64,000 nucleotides of DNA, taken from NCBI GenBank assembly GCA_015501585.1, contig JADNRY010000006.1, forward strand, positions 124,001 to 188,000, read 5' to 3'. Below, one piece after another: positions 51,064 to 61,871 of the stretch; the stretch's first letter is position 1; every line of letters begins with the position of its first letter. The notes under the pieces were generated by a model, which did no database searches, was not told the origin of the DNA, and saw nothing but the letters and a program-made list of their open reading frames with translations. Position numbers and translations under genes: made by a program. The DNA is from Rhodocollybia butyracea. Taxonomy: Eukaryota; Basidiomycota; Agaricomycetes; Agaricales; Omphalotaceae.

Positions 51064-52617
51064 ATGACTGAAGTCATTTCTCCCACCGCCGCAAACTCTA
51101 CAGCAGCCACTAAGCCTACTACTGCTAAGTCTAGTCCAACCAAAGCCATTTTGAATGCAGACAAGATACCTCGTCGCAGCAGCAAACCAATCATCAACTG
51201 GTTTCAGAGGAAATTGGCAGGGACCGTAAAGACGAAGAGGGTGGATAATGTTCCACAAAATAGATTTCGAAGCTCTGGCCCCTCTCGTCCTACCCGTGGT
51301 GCTACTCGTGTCACCTCATCGCCGTTGCCATCAGCCGTGCCTGCTCATGTTAATCGACCACAAGGCAGGCTTGATGCGATGACTGGTGCGAGGCGTAAAA
51401 CAATTTCGTTGAACGAAGACGACGACATTGGTGATAGTTTTGTGTCGGACGAAGACGAGGTTTCAGATGAAGAATCTGTTGCTCGAGGTTCAGCGTGGTC
51501 GCCGCGGAGCGTTGAAGCAGATGAAGATGCATCTATGCGTCCATTACCGCCAAGTTCTCCGCCATCGCCTTCTCCGTCTCGTTCATCTTCCTCGTATCTT
51601 TCTGATCCTCGCACGTTTAAAAGTATCGCAGCCAGCACAAAACCAACAACGTTACTGAGCATTGATTTGCATGGAAATGGAATGGGTCATATTGCAGAAG
51701 CCCCAATCACTCCAAGCTCCCAGGCTACTCGTTTCGCCCAACATGTCCGCACATCGTCTACATCTACGAATCCAAATCCTATTGGCAGCGGCGCTTCTAT
51801 CACATTTTCAGCTTTGCCACCTTCCCCACAGTCCTCTTCTCGTCCTTCTTCCACTGTAACTACTCCCCCAGGTGGTCTCGGTTCGGTCCAAGCTCCTTTG
51901 CATACGACACATCATCCTCGAAATAATCCCCGTCCTTCTTCGCCTCCAATGGACAATGCCTCCATGTTGACACTGGCTTCTTCGGCCTACGCTATTCCTG
52001 GACTTCGAGTGGGTCTCGGGACTCCTATAGGTTGGAGCTCTTCGCCACCTTCAGCCATCGGCGGAGGCGCTGACTCGGTGTCACAGTTTGAAAGCGCTTA
52101 TGCTGATGTAGAAAGTCAGAATGAGAATGAGAATGACGAAGACCCTTTGGATGACCGGGATGTAGATGCGAGTTTGCGTGCTTTACGTCCGCGAAGCACA
52201 AGAAGAGGTAGTTGGGAAAGTGAGGCTAGTCGATGGAGTGCACGAATCGGAATTTCGTCTTTGGCTCGGGAGAGAAGCGTCTGGACTACGAATAGTATTC
52301 GTACGGGGGCACTCAGTACGGACCATGTCGACGAGGCGGACAGTCCTGATCAAACTTCTCCGACAAGAACTGAAGACGACTCTTCTTCCCCACCAGAGGT
52401 CGTCAATGCCACCGAGTCCGCTCCTATCACGATCGAGGAGTCTATATCAAGGTCGCCGGCTGACGAGGGACAGAAAGTGTCCAGTACAGTGGAATCTTCA
52501 GAAAAAATTCCCGAGATTTTTGTCACCACAAAGAAGGCTACAGAGCCTATAGTCGTCACAAAGGAGGAGGTTTTGAGAGAGAGCACTTGTACCCTGGAAG
52601 CCACGGATGCTAAATGA
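51064..52617 (+). CDS. large Ser/Pro-rich intrinsically disordered protein
   Basis: Single-exon frame of 517 codons from ATG 51064 (MTEVISPTAANSTAATKPTT) to TGA 52617. Near the N-terminus is a short folded-looking motif (KPIINWFQRKLAGTVKTKRV). Further on are DAMTGARRKTISLNEDDDIG, an acidic block SFVSDEDEVSDEESVARGSA, SDPRTFKSIAASTKPTTLLS, and DLHGNGMGHIAEAPITPSSQ. The rest is Ser/Pro/Thr-rich with long low-complexity runs. No intron is needed, which is unusual in this window. I do not recognise a named family; the embedded short motifs suggest a conserved regulator. Frames on the opposite strand and in other phases are shadows. Confidence 0.72.
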   Translation: MTEVISPTAANSTAATKPTTAKSSPTKAILNADKIPRRSSKPIINWFQRKLAGTVKTKRVDNVPQNRFRSSGPSRPTRGATRVTSSPLPSAVPAHVNRPQGRLDAMTGARRKTISLNEDDDIGDSFVSDEDEVSDEESVARGSAWSPRSVEADEDASMRPLPPSSPPSPSPSRSSSSYLSDPRTFKSIAASTKPTTLLSIDLHGNGMGHIAEAPITPSSQATRFAQHVRTSSTSTNPNPIGSGASITFSALPPSPQSSSRPSSTVTTPPGGLGSVQAPLHTTHHPRNNPRPSSPPMDNASMLTLASSAYAIPGLRVGLGTPIGWSSSPPSAIGGGADSVSQFESAYADVESQNENENDEDPLDDRDVDASLRALRPRSTRRGSWESEASRWSARIGISSLARERSVWTTNSIRTGALSTDHVDEADSPDQTSPTRTEDDSSSPPEVVNATESAPITIEESISRSPADEGQKVSSTVESSEKIPEIFVTTKKATEPIVVTKEEVLRESTCTLEATDAK

Positions 52618-52991
52618 GCTCCTTGTTGTTTAACTCACTGTACATCTTGGTATTCACCTTATTTATCTGCCATCTGTAAATCTATTTCAGTGAAATACGG
52701 TCTCGTACAGTACATACAATTAATCTATCACCGCTAAGCGCCCCTTCCTTTTCTCCACTCAGTTGTGTTGCTCGCTCCCGGTTCGCAAATCACGCGTAGG
52801 GTGAAAAATAGTTCAAGATTGGTCTTGTGGACAGGACATCAGGTGGTATGCGCGTCCTATCGCCAATATATGACCATGTTGTAGGTCTGTTGACTTGGGA
52901 GTATAAGAAGACGGCGGAGCGGTTGCTGGACCTCATAGGTTTCAATTCCTATATCCCACCCACTTTACTCGTTACCGAAAACTTTACCCAG
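52618..52991. other. intergenic region and start of the tandem duplication
   Basis: 374 bp. The left end of the repeated unit begins near 52739 (CGCCCCTTCC...CTCAG), matching 55868 onward. A TATAAG-type element lies at about 52900, roughly 90 nt before the GH125 ATG. No gene here. Confidence 0.5.
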
Positions 52992-55518
52992 ATGAAGTTG
53001 AATCTCCAAAAGTCCAGTGCCATTGTTGCTGGGGTACTTTTGGGCACTTCAGGAGTTGTTCAGTCTCAAGCTCAAGATTGTCCCGATTACACAACATTTT
53101 CTGCGAGCCCTCAAGGCAGTCCTTCTAATGGAACTCTAGGTCTACCGTTAATGCGTCCAGGTAAGGCGGATAATATCTATATATGGCGTATCACTCTGAA
53201 CTAACTGGTCGGTTGAGTCCCGGCCTGTCGTACCTTCAACAGTACTGCTGTGGAGGTAAATTCCAAAGAGTACGTAGGTCATTCAGACTGATTGTTTTCA
53301 TAGCAAGTCATTGGAAACATCACTATGCGTATGAAGGACCCGGATGTTGCGCGTCTTTTCGAAAACACGTTCCCAAATACTCTTGGTGGCTATCCTTGCT
53401 TTACTTGTTTGTAGCCATATCTAATGCTTCATTCGACAGACACGACAGTCAAGTACTTTAACGCGGTCTGTTACTTATTCTATGTTTGCGCTGTCGGTTC
53501 TGACGCGTATTCAAGACGGAGAACCTGGCCTTCATTATCACTGGAGTATGTTCTTCCAGCTTGTGTGTCGAGTCTATTGGTTCACTAACGATATGCATAT
53601 AGGATATCACGTTAGTTTGTGATTCTATTCCAGCCTTACCCTGCGTTTACCTTTTGAAAATAATCTTTTCAAAGAGCCCAATGGCTTCGTGACACCGGAA
53701 ACCAGGTATGTCTTTTCTGCGTCTTCCTCCAACATAGTCCTGACTGTTTCTTCAGCTTGTTCAATACCGTAGCCTTCTCACCATGGATCCAAACCTTGCG
53801 ACGTTGTTCAGAGGAGTGATTAACAACGAAGCTCGATATATCACACAATTTCCGTATTGTACGCCACTTTTCTTTTCCTCGTATAACAAATGAAACAAAC
53901 CGGAATACTGTAGGTAGCTCGTTCCAACCTCCCCCGGAAAGTGGTCTCGCCCCGACGGTTAACTCGTTTGCGATCGATGTGATAGTCAACCCGTGCGTAC
54001 CCTAAGCGTTGGATATTTGAAGCATACGTTAACCCTAGCACAGACCTGTAGACAACCTAACCGTCTTCGAGTGTAAATACGAGATCGATTCTCTTTGTAG
54101 CTTTTTGAAACTATCGACTACGTATTACAATGCGACGAAAGATGCTTCAATCTTGAATGACAACTGTAACGCCTATTCTTTTCCCTCGTCTTCTCACAAT
54201 ACTTACTGTCCGCCTTATTAGGGTTCTCGGCAATTGACCAGATATTCCAAGTAATCAACAACCAATCCCAAGGATCTTGGGATGAAAACTTCAACTTCAT
54301 CTCGTACTACAACTGGACCGGCTCAGCTGGATCGCTATCCCCTGCTGTAGACAATGGTGGAAATGGTGAACCAAAGGCATTTACAGGAATGGTTTGTTCA
54401 CATTGCTTCCGTAGCTATTCTAACACGATATAACCACACCTCACAGGTTGGAACCCACCACCGTCCGTCCGATGATCTCAGCACCTTCGGTATGGTTTTA
54501 TTTCCATGATATGTTGGCTTTTTCTTGACTTTCTACTTGATTGCCTCCGCAACAGCGTTCTTGACACCGGCTAATGCAATGCTGGTTGTGGAACTGAATA
54601 ATCTCGCCAGCATGCTAGACGATGCGGGTCAAGGAGCAAATATCAGTCAATCAGCTAAAGAATGGAGTAGTAAAATCAATGAATCCATATGGGCTAATAC
54701 TGTAAGTTTCAAGCCCCTCTTATGTTGGTAACTGGTCGATAAGATAACATGACATAGCTTGTTGATAACATCTTTGCGTACGAAACGAACGGTGAGTGCC
54801 TCCATTTTCGAGAATCAGTACCAAAGGTTATAGTGCTGTGCAGGATACGGTGGACGATATGTCATGGACGACGCAAACGTTCCCTCTCTACTCTCACTGC
54901 CCTACCTCGGATTCTTGGACATGGACCACCCAGCTTACGTTGCTACGCGGGAGGTACTTTTGTCTCGTAAGAATCCATACTTCGCTGCTGGTTTAAATTT
55001 CAGTGGTATTGGGTACGTGTGTTAATTTGTGTCTCATGTGTGTTTAATACTGAATGCCGATGAAACTAGTGGTCCACACGTTCAAGCTTGGTCTCCTTGG
55101 TAAGCTACTGTATAATTCCGTGGCTTGTGTAATTCTTCACCTTGCTATAGGCCCATGTCCCGGGTCTCTGCTATCTTCGGTACTGACGATGATACAGAGA
55201 TATTGGAATCACTGTATCTTATCGTTAACGTGAGTATAGGCTCTATCTCGCCGCTCAACAAATACTTATGAAAACGATATACAGAACACGGATGGTTTGG
55301 GCCTCATTCATGAATCAGTCGACATTTTCGATGAGACTGAGTTCACTAGAACTTGGTTTGCGTGGGCAAACAGCTACTTTGCCGAGTATGTGAACTCCTA
55401 CATTCCATTACATTTCTTCATACGAATGCTCCACTGTAGGATGATTCTGGATTTAGCTGAACGAAAACCAGGTTTGATCTTCACTGATGCTGCGAGTTAC
55501 GTCCCCGGACAGTCGTGA
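52992..55518 (+). CDS. GH125 exo-alpha-1,6-mannosidase, tandem copy 1
   Basis: GH125 enzymes remove alpha-1,6-mannose from mannans or glycoproteins. ATG 52992 starts a signal peptide (MKLNLQKSSAIVAGVLLGTS ... VQSQAQ). Following splicing, the product reads PACRTFNSTAVE, VIGNITMRMKDPDVARLFEN, TFPNTLDTTVKYF, ENLAFIITG|DIT|AQWLRDTGNQ (family hallmark, built from an 8-nt exon at 53603-53610 and a 31-nt exon), and RGVINNEARYITQFPY. It continues with SSFQPPPESGLAPTVN, VFECKYEIDSLCSFLKLSTT, NFNFISYYNWTGSAGS, KAFTGMVGTHHRPSDDLSTF, FLTPANAMLVVELNNLA, YGGRYVMDDANVPSLLSLPY, HVQAWSPWPMSRVSAIFGTD, DIFDETEFTRTWFAWANSYF, and EMILDLAERKPGL ... VPGQS. About 14 introns; no disruption found, so it should be functional. 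Confidence 0.9.
53603..53610 (+). other. 8-nt micro-exon of GH125 copy 1
   Basis: GATATCAC between an AG acceptor (TATAG) and a GTTAGT donor. It supplies Asp-Ile and two bases of Thr in the GDITAQWLRD motif. Without it the two flanking exons do not join in frame. Confidence 0.75.
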
Positions 55519-55676
55519 AGCTTTCAAGGATAGGATTTTGTGATCATCAAGTATTTGTACCTATTGCTTTATCGAGTGCTTTGTGGAACGAGAGGTTTCC
55601 AAATTGGGAAGAAAATCACGAGTGGGGTACACGTGAATTATAACGCGCTTCGCTTGTTGAGCATATCTTCTTGTCA

Positions 55677-55814
55677 ATGAACTCAGACAGCGCGTCCACA
55701 TTTCTGAGGGATACTGGACATGCTCTAGGTGACCACACTGCTAACAATTCCGGAAATTGTCTTTCTTCTCAATCTACGACTTTTGTTGAGCGAGAAACCC
55801 CAGAATCAGAGCCA
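55677..55814 (+). pseudogene. truncated 5' copy of the downstream coiled-coil gene
   Basis: The segment starts with ATG and reads MNSDSASTFLRDTGHALGDH, continuing SSQSTTFVERETPESE. This parallels MNSDSVSTFLTGTGHALSDH and SSQSTAFVERGTPESE at the start of the gene at 58824. Similarity stops abruptly at about 55814 where the duplication junction lies, and the frame then runs into unrelated sequence with a stop at 55937. It is a by-product of the tandem duplication and is probably not functional. Confidence 0.8.
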
Positions 55815-56132
55815 CTCTGGAGCGAGGAAAAGGCTTGGTCTTCACCTATATATCCTATTACATCAACGCCTCTTCCTTTGCTCAACTCAGTAGTACTCCG
55901 CTCTGTTGCTCGCTCCCGGTTCGAAAATCACGCGTAGAAGTTCAAGATTGGTCTTGTGGTCAGGACATCAGAGTGACATCAGGTGGTATGCGCGTCCTAT
56001 AGCCAATATTAAACCATGTCGTAGGTCTGTTGACTTGGGAGTATAAGAAGAAAGGCGGAGCGGTTGCTTGACCTCATAGGTTTCAATCCCTATATCCCAC
56101 CCACTTTACTCGTTACCGAAAACTTTACCCAG

Positions 56133-58660
56133 ATGAAGTTGAATCTCCAAAAGTCCAGTGCCATTGTTGCTGGGGTACTTTTGGGCACTTCAGGAATTGT
56201 TCAGTCTCAGGCTCAGGATTGTCCTGATTATACGACATTTGCTGCGAGCCCTCAAGGCAATCCTTCTAATGGCAGACTAGGTCTACCATTGATGCGTCCA
56301 GGTAAGGCGAATAATTTTTATATACAGCGTATCACTCTGAACCAACTGGTCGGTTGAGTCCCGGCCTGTCGTACCTTCAACAGTACTGCTGTAGAGGTAA
56401 ATTTCAGAGAGCTGTATGTAGGCCATTCGGACTGATGGGTTTCGTAGCAAGTCATTGGAAACATCACTGTGCGTATGAAGGATCCGGATGTTGCGCGTCT
56501 TTTCGAAAACGCGTTCCCAAATACTCTTGGTGGCTATCCTTGCTTTACTTATCTGTATCCGTATCTAATGCTTTATTCGACAGACACGACAGTCAAGTAC
56601 TTTAACGCGGTCTGTTATTTATTCTATGTTTGCGCTGTCGGTTCTGACGCGTATTCAAGACGGAGAACCTGGCCTTCATTATCACTGGAGTATGTTCTTC
56701 CAGCTTGTGTGTCGAGTCTATTGGTTCACTAACGATATGCATATAGGATATCACGTTGGTTTGAGATTCTATCTAAGCGTTTACCTTGCTTTTACCTTTC
56801 GAAAATAACCTTTTCAAAGAGCCCAATGGCTTCGTGACACCGGAAACCAGGTATGTCTCTTTCCGCGTCTTCCTCCAACAGAGTCCTGACTGTTTCTTCA
56901 GCTTGTTCAATACCGCAGCCTTCTCACCATGGATCCAGACCTCGCGACGTTGTTCAGAGGAGTGATTAACAACGAAGCTCGATATATCACACAATTTCCG
57001 TATTGTATGCCACTTTTCTTCTCATATAATAGATGTAACAACCCGGAATATTGCAGGCAGCTCGTTCCAACCTCCCCCGGAAAGTGGTCTCGCTCCGACG
57101 GTCAACGCACCTGCGATCGGTGTGATAGTGAACCCGTGCGTACCTTAGGCGTTCAATCTTTGGTTAGCATATGTTAACCCTACGGTGCAGACCTGTAGAC
57201 AACCTAACTGTCTTCGAGTGTAAATACGAGATCGATTCTCTTTGTAGCTTTTTGAAACTATCGACTACGTATTACAATGCGACGAAAGATGCTTCAATCT
57301 TGAATGACAACTGTAACGCCTATTCTTTCCTCTCGTCCTGTTCACAGAATACTTACTCCTCGCCTTGACAGGGTTCACCGCAATTGACCAGATATTCCAA
57401 GTAATCAACAACCAATCCCAAGGATCTTGGGACGAAAACTTTAATTTTATCTCGTATTACAACTGGACTGGTTCAGCTGGATCCCTCTCCCCTCCTGTAG
57501 ATAATGGTGGAAATGGTGAACCAAAGGCATTTACAGGAATGGTTTGTTCACATTCGTTCCGCAGCAATTATAGCACGATATAACCACACTTCATAGGTTG
57601 GAACCCACCACCGTCCGTCCGATGATCTCAGCACCTTCGGTATGGTTTTATTTCCATGATATGTTGGCTTTTTCTTGACTTTCTACTTGATTGCCTCCGC
57701 AACAGCGTTCTTGACACCGGCTAATGCAATGCTGGTTGTGGAACTGAATAATCTCGCCAGCATGCTAGACGATGCGGGTCAAGGAGCAAATATCAGTCAA
57801 TCAGCTAAAGAATGGAGTAGTAAAATCAATGAATCCATATGGGCTAATACTGTAAGTTTCAAGCCCCTCTTATGTTGGTAACTGGCCGATAAGACAACAT
57901 GGTATAGCTTATTGATAACATCTTTGCGTACGAAACGAATGGTGAGTCCATTTTTGAGAATTAGTACCAAAGGCTATAGTGCTTCGCAGGATACGGTGGA
58001 CGATATGTCATGGACGACGCAAACGTTCCCTCTCTACTCTCACTGCCCTACCTCGGATTCTTGGACATGGACCACCCAGCTTACGTTGCTACGCGGGAGG
58101 TACTTTTGTCTCGTAAGAATCCATACTTCGCTGCTGGTTTAAATTTCAGTGGTATTGGGTACGTGTGTTAATTTGTGTCTCATGTGTGTTTAATACTGAA
58201 TGCCGATGAAACTAGTGGTCCACACGTTCAAGCTTGGTCTCCTTGGTAAGCTACTGTATAATTCCGTGGCTTGTGTAATTCTTCACCTTGCTATAGGCCC
58301 ATGTCCCGGGTCTCTGCTATCTTCGGTACTGACGATGATACAGAGATATTGGAATCACTGTATCTTATCGTTAACGTGAGTATAGGCTCTATCTCGCCGC
58401 TCAACAAATACTTATGAAAACGATATACAGAACACGGATGGTTTGGGCCTCATTCATGAATCAGTCGACATTTTCGATGAGACTGAGTTCACTAGAACTT
58501 GGTTTGCGTGGGCAAACAGCTACTTTGCCGAGTATGTGAACTCCTACATTTCATTACATTTCTTCGAATGCTCCACTGTAGGATGATTCTGGATTTAGCT
58601 GAACGAAAACCAGGCTTGATCTTTACTGATGCTGTGAGTTATGTCCCTGGACAGTCGTGA
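56133..58660 (+). CDS. GH125 exo-alpha-1,6-mannosidase, tandem copy 2
   Basis: Same architecture as copy 1, offset 3141 bp, from ATG 56133 (signal peptide MKLNLQKSSAIVAGVLLGTS) to TGA 58658-58660. Differences are mostly in the 5' half: for example TTFAASPQGNPSNGRLGLPL, DPDLATLFRGVINNEARYIT, and APTVNAPAIGVIVNP where copy 1 has NSFAIDVIVNP. The 3' half is nearly identical to copy 1. The GDITAQWLRDTGNQ core is again assembled with an 8-nt exon (56747-56754) and a 31-nt exon. TGA and TAA triplets just after GATATCAC fall inside the intron, so the gene is not broken. Probably a second secreted mannosidase kept similar to copy 1 by gene conversion. Confidence 0.9.
56747..56754 (+). other. 8-nt micro-exon of GH125 copy 2
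   Basis: GATATCAC between TATAG and a GTTGGT donor, the counterpart of the micro-exon at 53603-53610. The donor differs from copy 1 (GTTAGT) by one base. Confidence 0.75.
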
Positions 58661-58823
58661 AGCTTTGGAGGATATGATTTTGTAATCATTAAGTATTTGT
58701 ACTTCTTGAGTGCTTTGTGGATCGAGAATATTGGAACGCAGATTTGGATGTGGGAAGAAAATCACGAGTGCGGTACGCGTGAAGAATAACGCGCCTCGCT
58801 TGTTGAGAGATGTTTTCTTATCA

Positions 58824-60976
58824 ATGAACTCAGACAGCGTGTCCACATTTCTGACGGGTACTGGACATGCTCTAAGTGATCACACTACCAACGGTTTCGC
58901 AAATCGCTTGTCTTCTCAATCTACGGCTTTTGTTGAGCGAGGAACCCCAGAATCAGAGCTCCAGGGCGAGGAAATAGCTCAAATACGTGCTAAAGTACTA
59001 CAGATGGATATTTTGAACTCTGATGGAGTGAGCTCAAGAGAAAAGGAATTGGCAACTATGGTGTGCATTTCTGTGTTTCTTTCCTTGGCATTCAATTTAT
59101 TATAATCGTGTCATGATATGTAGGTACTGAGGCTTGCCGAACTTTCGAGCCCCAGGTCTACACAAGCTACCAGCCAAGCTTCTGCGATTGAAGAGCTATC
59201 TCTTCAGCGAGACTATCTCGTCCAGAAAGCAGAGGAAGAACGGATGAGATGGGAGTCGGAGAGGACAGGGTGGGCAAGGGCTTCCGAAGCGTTGGTTGCG
59301 CAAAGGAACGAGACTGGTCGTTCCTCGAATCAACACCAGGCAAATATTACTTCGTTATGCGGGAGTTGAATCGCGTTTGTGACGTTCTTTCTGTTCCAAT
59401 AGGACCTGGAACGTTATTGCTCTATCTTACAAGCTGATAATGCAGATTTACGCGTCAAAGTGAGATCATTTCATATTTTTCGAACACAAATCGACGATGT
59501 TTACATTATATACAGGAAATACGACTTCACAAACGGCTTTCCTCTCTTGAGACAGAGATACTCAAACTAAAGCCGGTCCTCCTCTTGCAGCCTTTCCCCT
59601 CAACGTCGTCAAGATCCTCTTTGGCACATGCTTCTACCTATCTTTCGAGCCTACCCTATCCTGCCGCTTCAGGTAGAGAAGCTGCTTCCGCACAACGTGC
59701 CAAAGTTTCTCGAAAGAGGAAGCTAGGAACAACTGAAACAGAACTCAAACTTGCTGTTAAGGCAGTTGAGCATACTGCTAATTTTTCTGGAGGCATTGCA
59801 TCGAGTCCTTCTCTGGATCATAGAGGAGATAATGGCGACATTCCTCTGCAAACTGTTATGTCTCTCAGCCTTGCTCAAGAGGATTCCTCTCCATTTAAAG
59901 TACCCACGGTACAAGCTGAATCATCGGGAACGCTGCTACTTATGTCTACTGATATAACTCCTCCTTCACCATCGCCTATCGGTATTTCTCCTGTACGAAC
60001 ACGAAGTAGTAGCAGAAAAGAGCACGTTGATAGTACCGCGATTTCACCACCTTCACCTTCCTCTTTGCCGAAACCTTTGATTCCTTCCACCTCTGATGCC
60101 CGTACAGAGCATCTCCTTCTTGCAGCCCGAGTAATCGGGAGGAAACGAGCCGCGATCGCTTCTGGAATCGTAGACGCAGAGCAAGAGAGACGGAAGGAAA
60201 GGAGGGCTGAGAAGGAAAAGTCGAAGTCACGGAAGGAACGGAAGATGGAATTCCTGGAGCGACCACCTTCTCCAGGAAAGGGTAAAACGAAAACAGTGAC
60301 AAAGAACAGCAGTGCTGGTCATACCAAAGTGGTGAAGAAGGGCTCAACAGCGACAGTGCGTGGTGGGATGGGCGAGGACGGGTCAGTTAGCCGCTCAGCG
60401 CCTCAGCGTGCAGGTTCGCAGCATCCATATTCGCGCGCTGGTCCGAAACCTCGATCTCTATTACCGACGTCTACCTCATCTTCGTCCACACAGCTAAACG
60501 GAATGGATTCCCTTCTTAGTGCTGCTAGAAGCATGATGGATTCTAGCCCAATAGACGGAGACCATGATTCTCGAACATCAGATGACAGACAGAAATTGTC
60601 AAGTAGAGGGGTCGGTACACGCAATACGGTGAGTACATCAGGTCCTGAGGATGTTGGTATGGCTCCTCCCACGAAAAGACGTAAAATCAATCGAGAACGG
60701 AGCGCCCTCGATGTTTTAGCTGATCAGGCTGCCGCTGCTGTTTCCACTCCAAAAGTGCGCTTGCCAGGAGGAGGAGGAGGAAGGGGTTGGGAGGACGACG
60801 AGGACGCGGAAGGCGATTATGACGAGGAAATTTTTATTTCCCATTCTACTGATGGTGTCCGCAGGAGTGGCCGCCTTTCGACTCCGAGTCTGAAGATGCT
60901 TTCCTTGGTAGAATCACGGAGAGCAACACCTAGACTTATCTCCGCTCCTGACTCTGGCCCGAAGGCGAGCGGTTGA
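58824..60976 (+). CDS. coiled-coil, Ser/Lys-rich probable nuclear protein
   Basis: Not recognised. Exon 1 begins MNSDSVSTFLTGTGHALSDH and runs into QIRAKVLQMDILNSDG. Exon 2 gives LRLAELSSPRSTQATSQASA, then coiled coil LSLQRDYLVQKAEEERMRWE. The next short exon reads DLERYCSILQADNADLRVK and the last long exon EIRLHKRLSSLETEILKLKP, followed by about 450 residues of Ser/Pro-rich and basic sequence. The latter includes KVSRKRKLGTTETELKLAVK, an Arg/Lys/Glu helix (EQERRKERRAEKEKSKSRKE), KRRKINRERSALDVLADQAA and a C-terminal DGVRRSGRLSTPSLKMLSLV. Basic clusters suggest nuclear localisation. The second intron (59340-59402) appears to be GC-AG. Its 5' end was duplicated upstream with GH125. Confidence 0.75.
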
Positions 60977-61090
60977 ACAGACTCGAGATTTAAACCGGAG
61001 CCGGTCTACTACTATACAGTACATCTTGTAACTCTATGTAATGTACTTAAGTTATTTTTGTATGTATGTGGAAATAAGCGCCGGAACTTA

Positions 61091-61871
61091 ATGCCTTCTC
61101 TCTTCTCAGACAATGATGGTCCAGTTCTGCCAAACTTTACCACTTTGCTTGTTAAAGGTGCATATCCTACGTTTGCGTGCCTAAATCTTGCGTTATCATT
61201 TCAAGATCGCGAAGTAATCATCTTGTCTTCTTGTGGTCGAGAAAGCAGTGGGAATAGCCTTCGTACGTCACTGCAAGGCCAAAAGGCAACGGGTAGAATA
61301 TCAGCTTTAGCGGAAAAAGTCCGAGTATTGTGCGGTTTAACTAACTTTTACCCTGACTAAAAACTGATATTTTGCCCTCAGCTACCCTCCTACAGCAGCT
61401 CATATGGCTCTACTACTCTCCGCCTTTCAAATCATTGACATTGACCGGTTGAAGCCTTATTCTGATGCCCATGGCACCAATATAGCAACTCCGGTTTATT
61501 CTCATCTCTTAAAGCCACCTGGTCCTGGACTAGTTATTATCCACGAGCTTTCCGTTTATTTCGCCACCGACTCAAATCAGTTATCTTCACCGTCATCCTC
61601 ATATCTTTCAATTTTGGCGCGCGCGATATCCCTCTCTTCTCGTCTAGGCGCGTCTTTTGCTCTGTTTGACACGCAAATTGCTCAACTTAAGATGCCTGTG
61701 TATCCTGATCCAAATCCGCATCTGCAACGAATGCAGGAGATCGCGCCGCTTCTGGCGAACTACATTGAGCTGACGGTTGATTTTGAACCGGGGTTGGAAT
61801 CGGATGTTGGCCGTATAACGTGGAATATCCACAGAGAACATGTCGTTGAGGATTCAACCGACGCGCACTGA
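61091..61871 (+). CDS. orphan protein of unknown function
   Basis: Three exons, 61091-61262, 61311-61329 (19 nt) and 61382-61871, join in phase to 226 residues. The product reads MPSLFSDNDGPVLPNFTTLL, VKGAYPTFACLNLALSFQDR, EVIILSSCGRESSGNSL, then PEKVRVFYPPTAAHMALLLS, AFQIIDIDRLKPYSDAH, PPGPGLVIIHELSVYFATDS, SILARAISLSSRLGASFALF and EIAPLLANYIELTVDFEPGL. The alternation of hydrophobic strands (VIILSS, LVIIHELS, SFALFD) resembles a RecA/Elp-like alpha/beta fold, but I see no Walker motifs and do not assign it. The middle 19-nt exon is needed for KVRVFYPP. Confidence 0.65.

Larger units (their letters stand above)
52739..55814 (+). repeat. tandem duplication unit 1 (GH125 gene + 5' end of next gene)
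   Basis: Directly repeated with the segment 55868-58960 at an offset of 3138-3142 bp. It includes the GH125 promoter, the whole GH125 gene, and about 140 bp of coding sequence matching the first exon of the gene at 58824. The left part is clearly diverged, whereas two right-hand tracts are identical to unit 2. Confidence 0.9.
55868..58960 (+). repeat. tandem duplication unit 2
   Basis: Second copy of the unit at 52739-55814. It ends inside the first exon of the coiled-coil gene at 58824. Identical tracts with unit 1: about 57596-57886 (vs 54447-54734) and about 57986-58550 (vs 54840-55401), introns included. Confidence 0.9.

Noticed and set aside
55911..55930. GGTTCGA-like sequence considered as a tRNA B box (also at 33768)
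   Set aside because: The following bases do not match the B-box CC and no A box or cloverleaf can be drawn; it is part of the GH125 repeat unit.
56755..56860. Stops (TGA, TAA) after GDI in GH125 copy 2, first read as pseudogenisation or RIP
   Set aside because: These lie in an intron starting GTTGGT (GTTAGT in copy 1); the next exon supplies AQWLRDTGNQ in frame in both copies, so both genes are intact.
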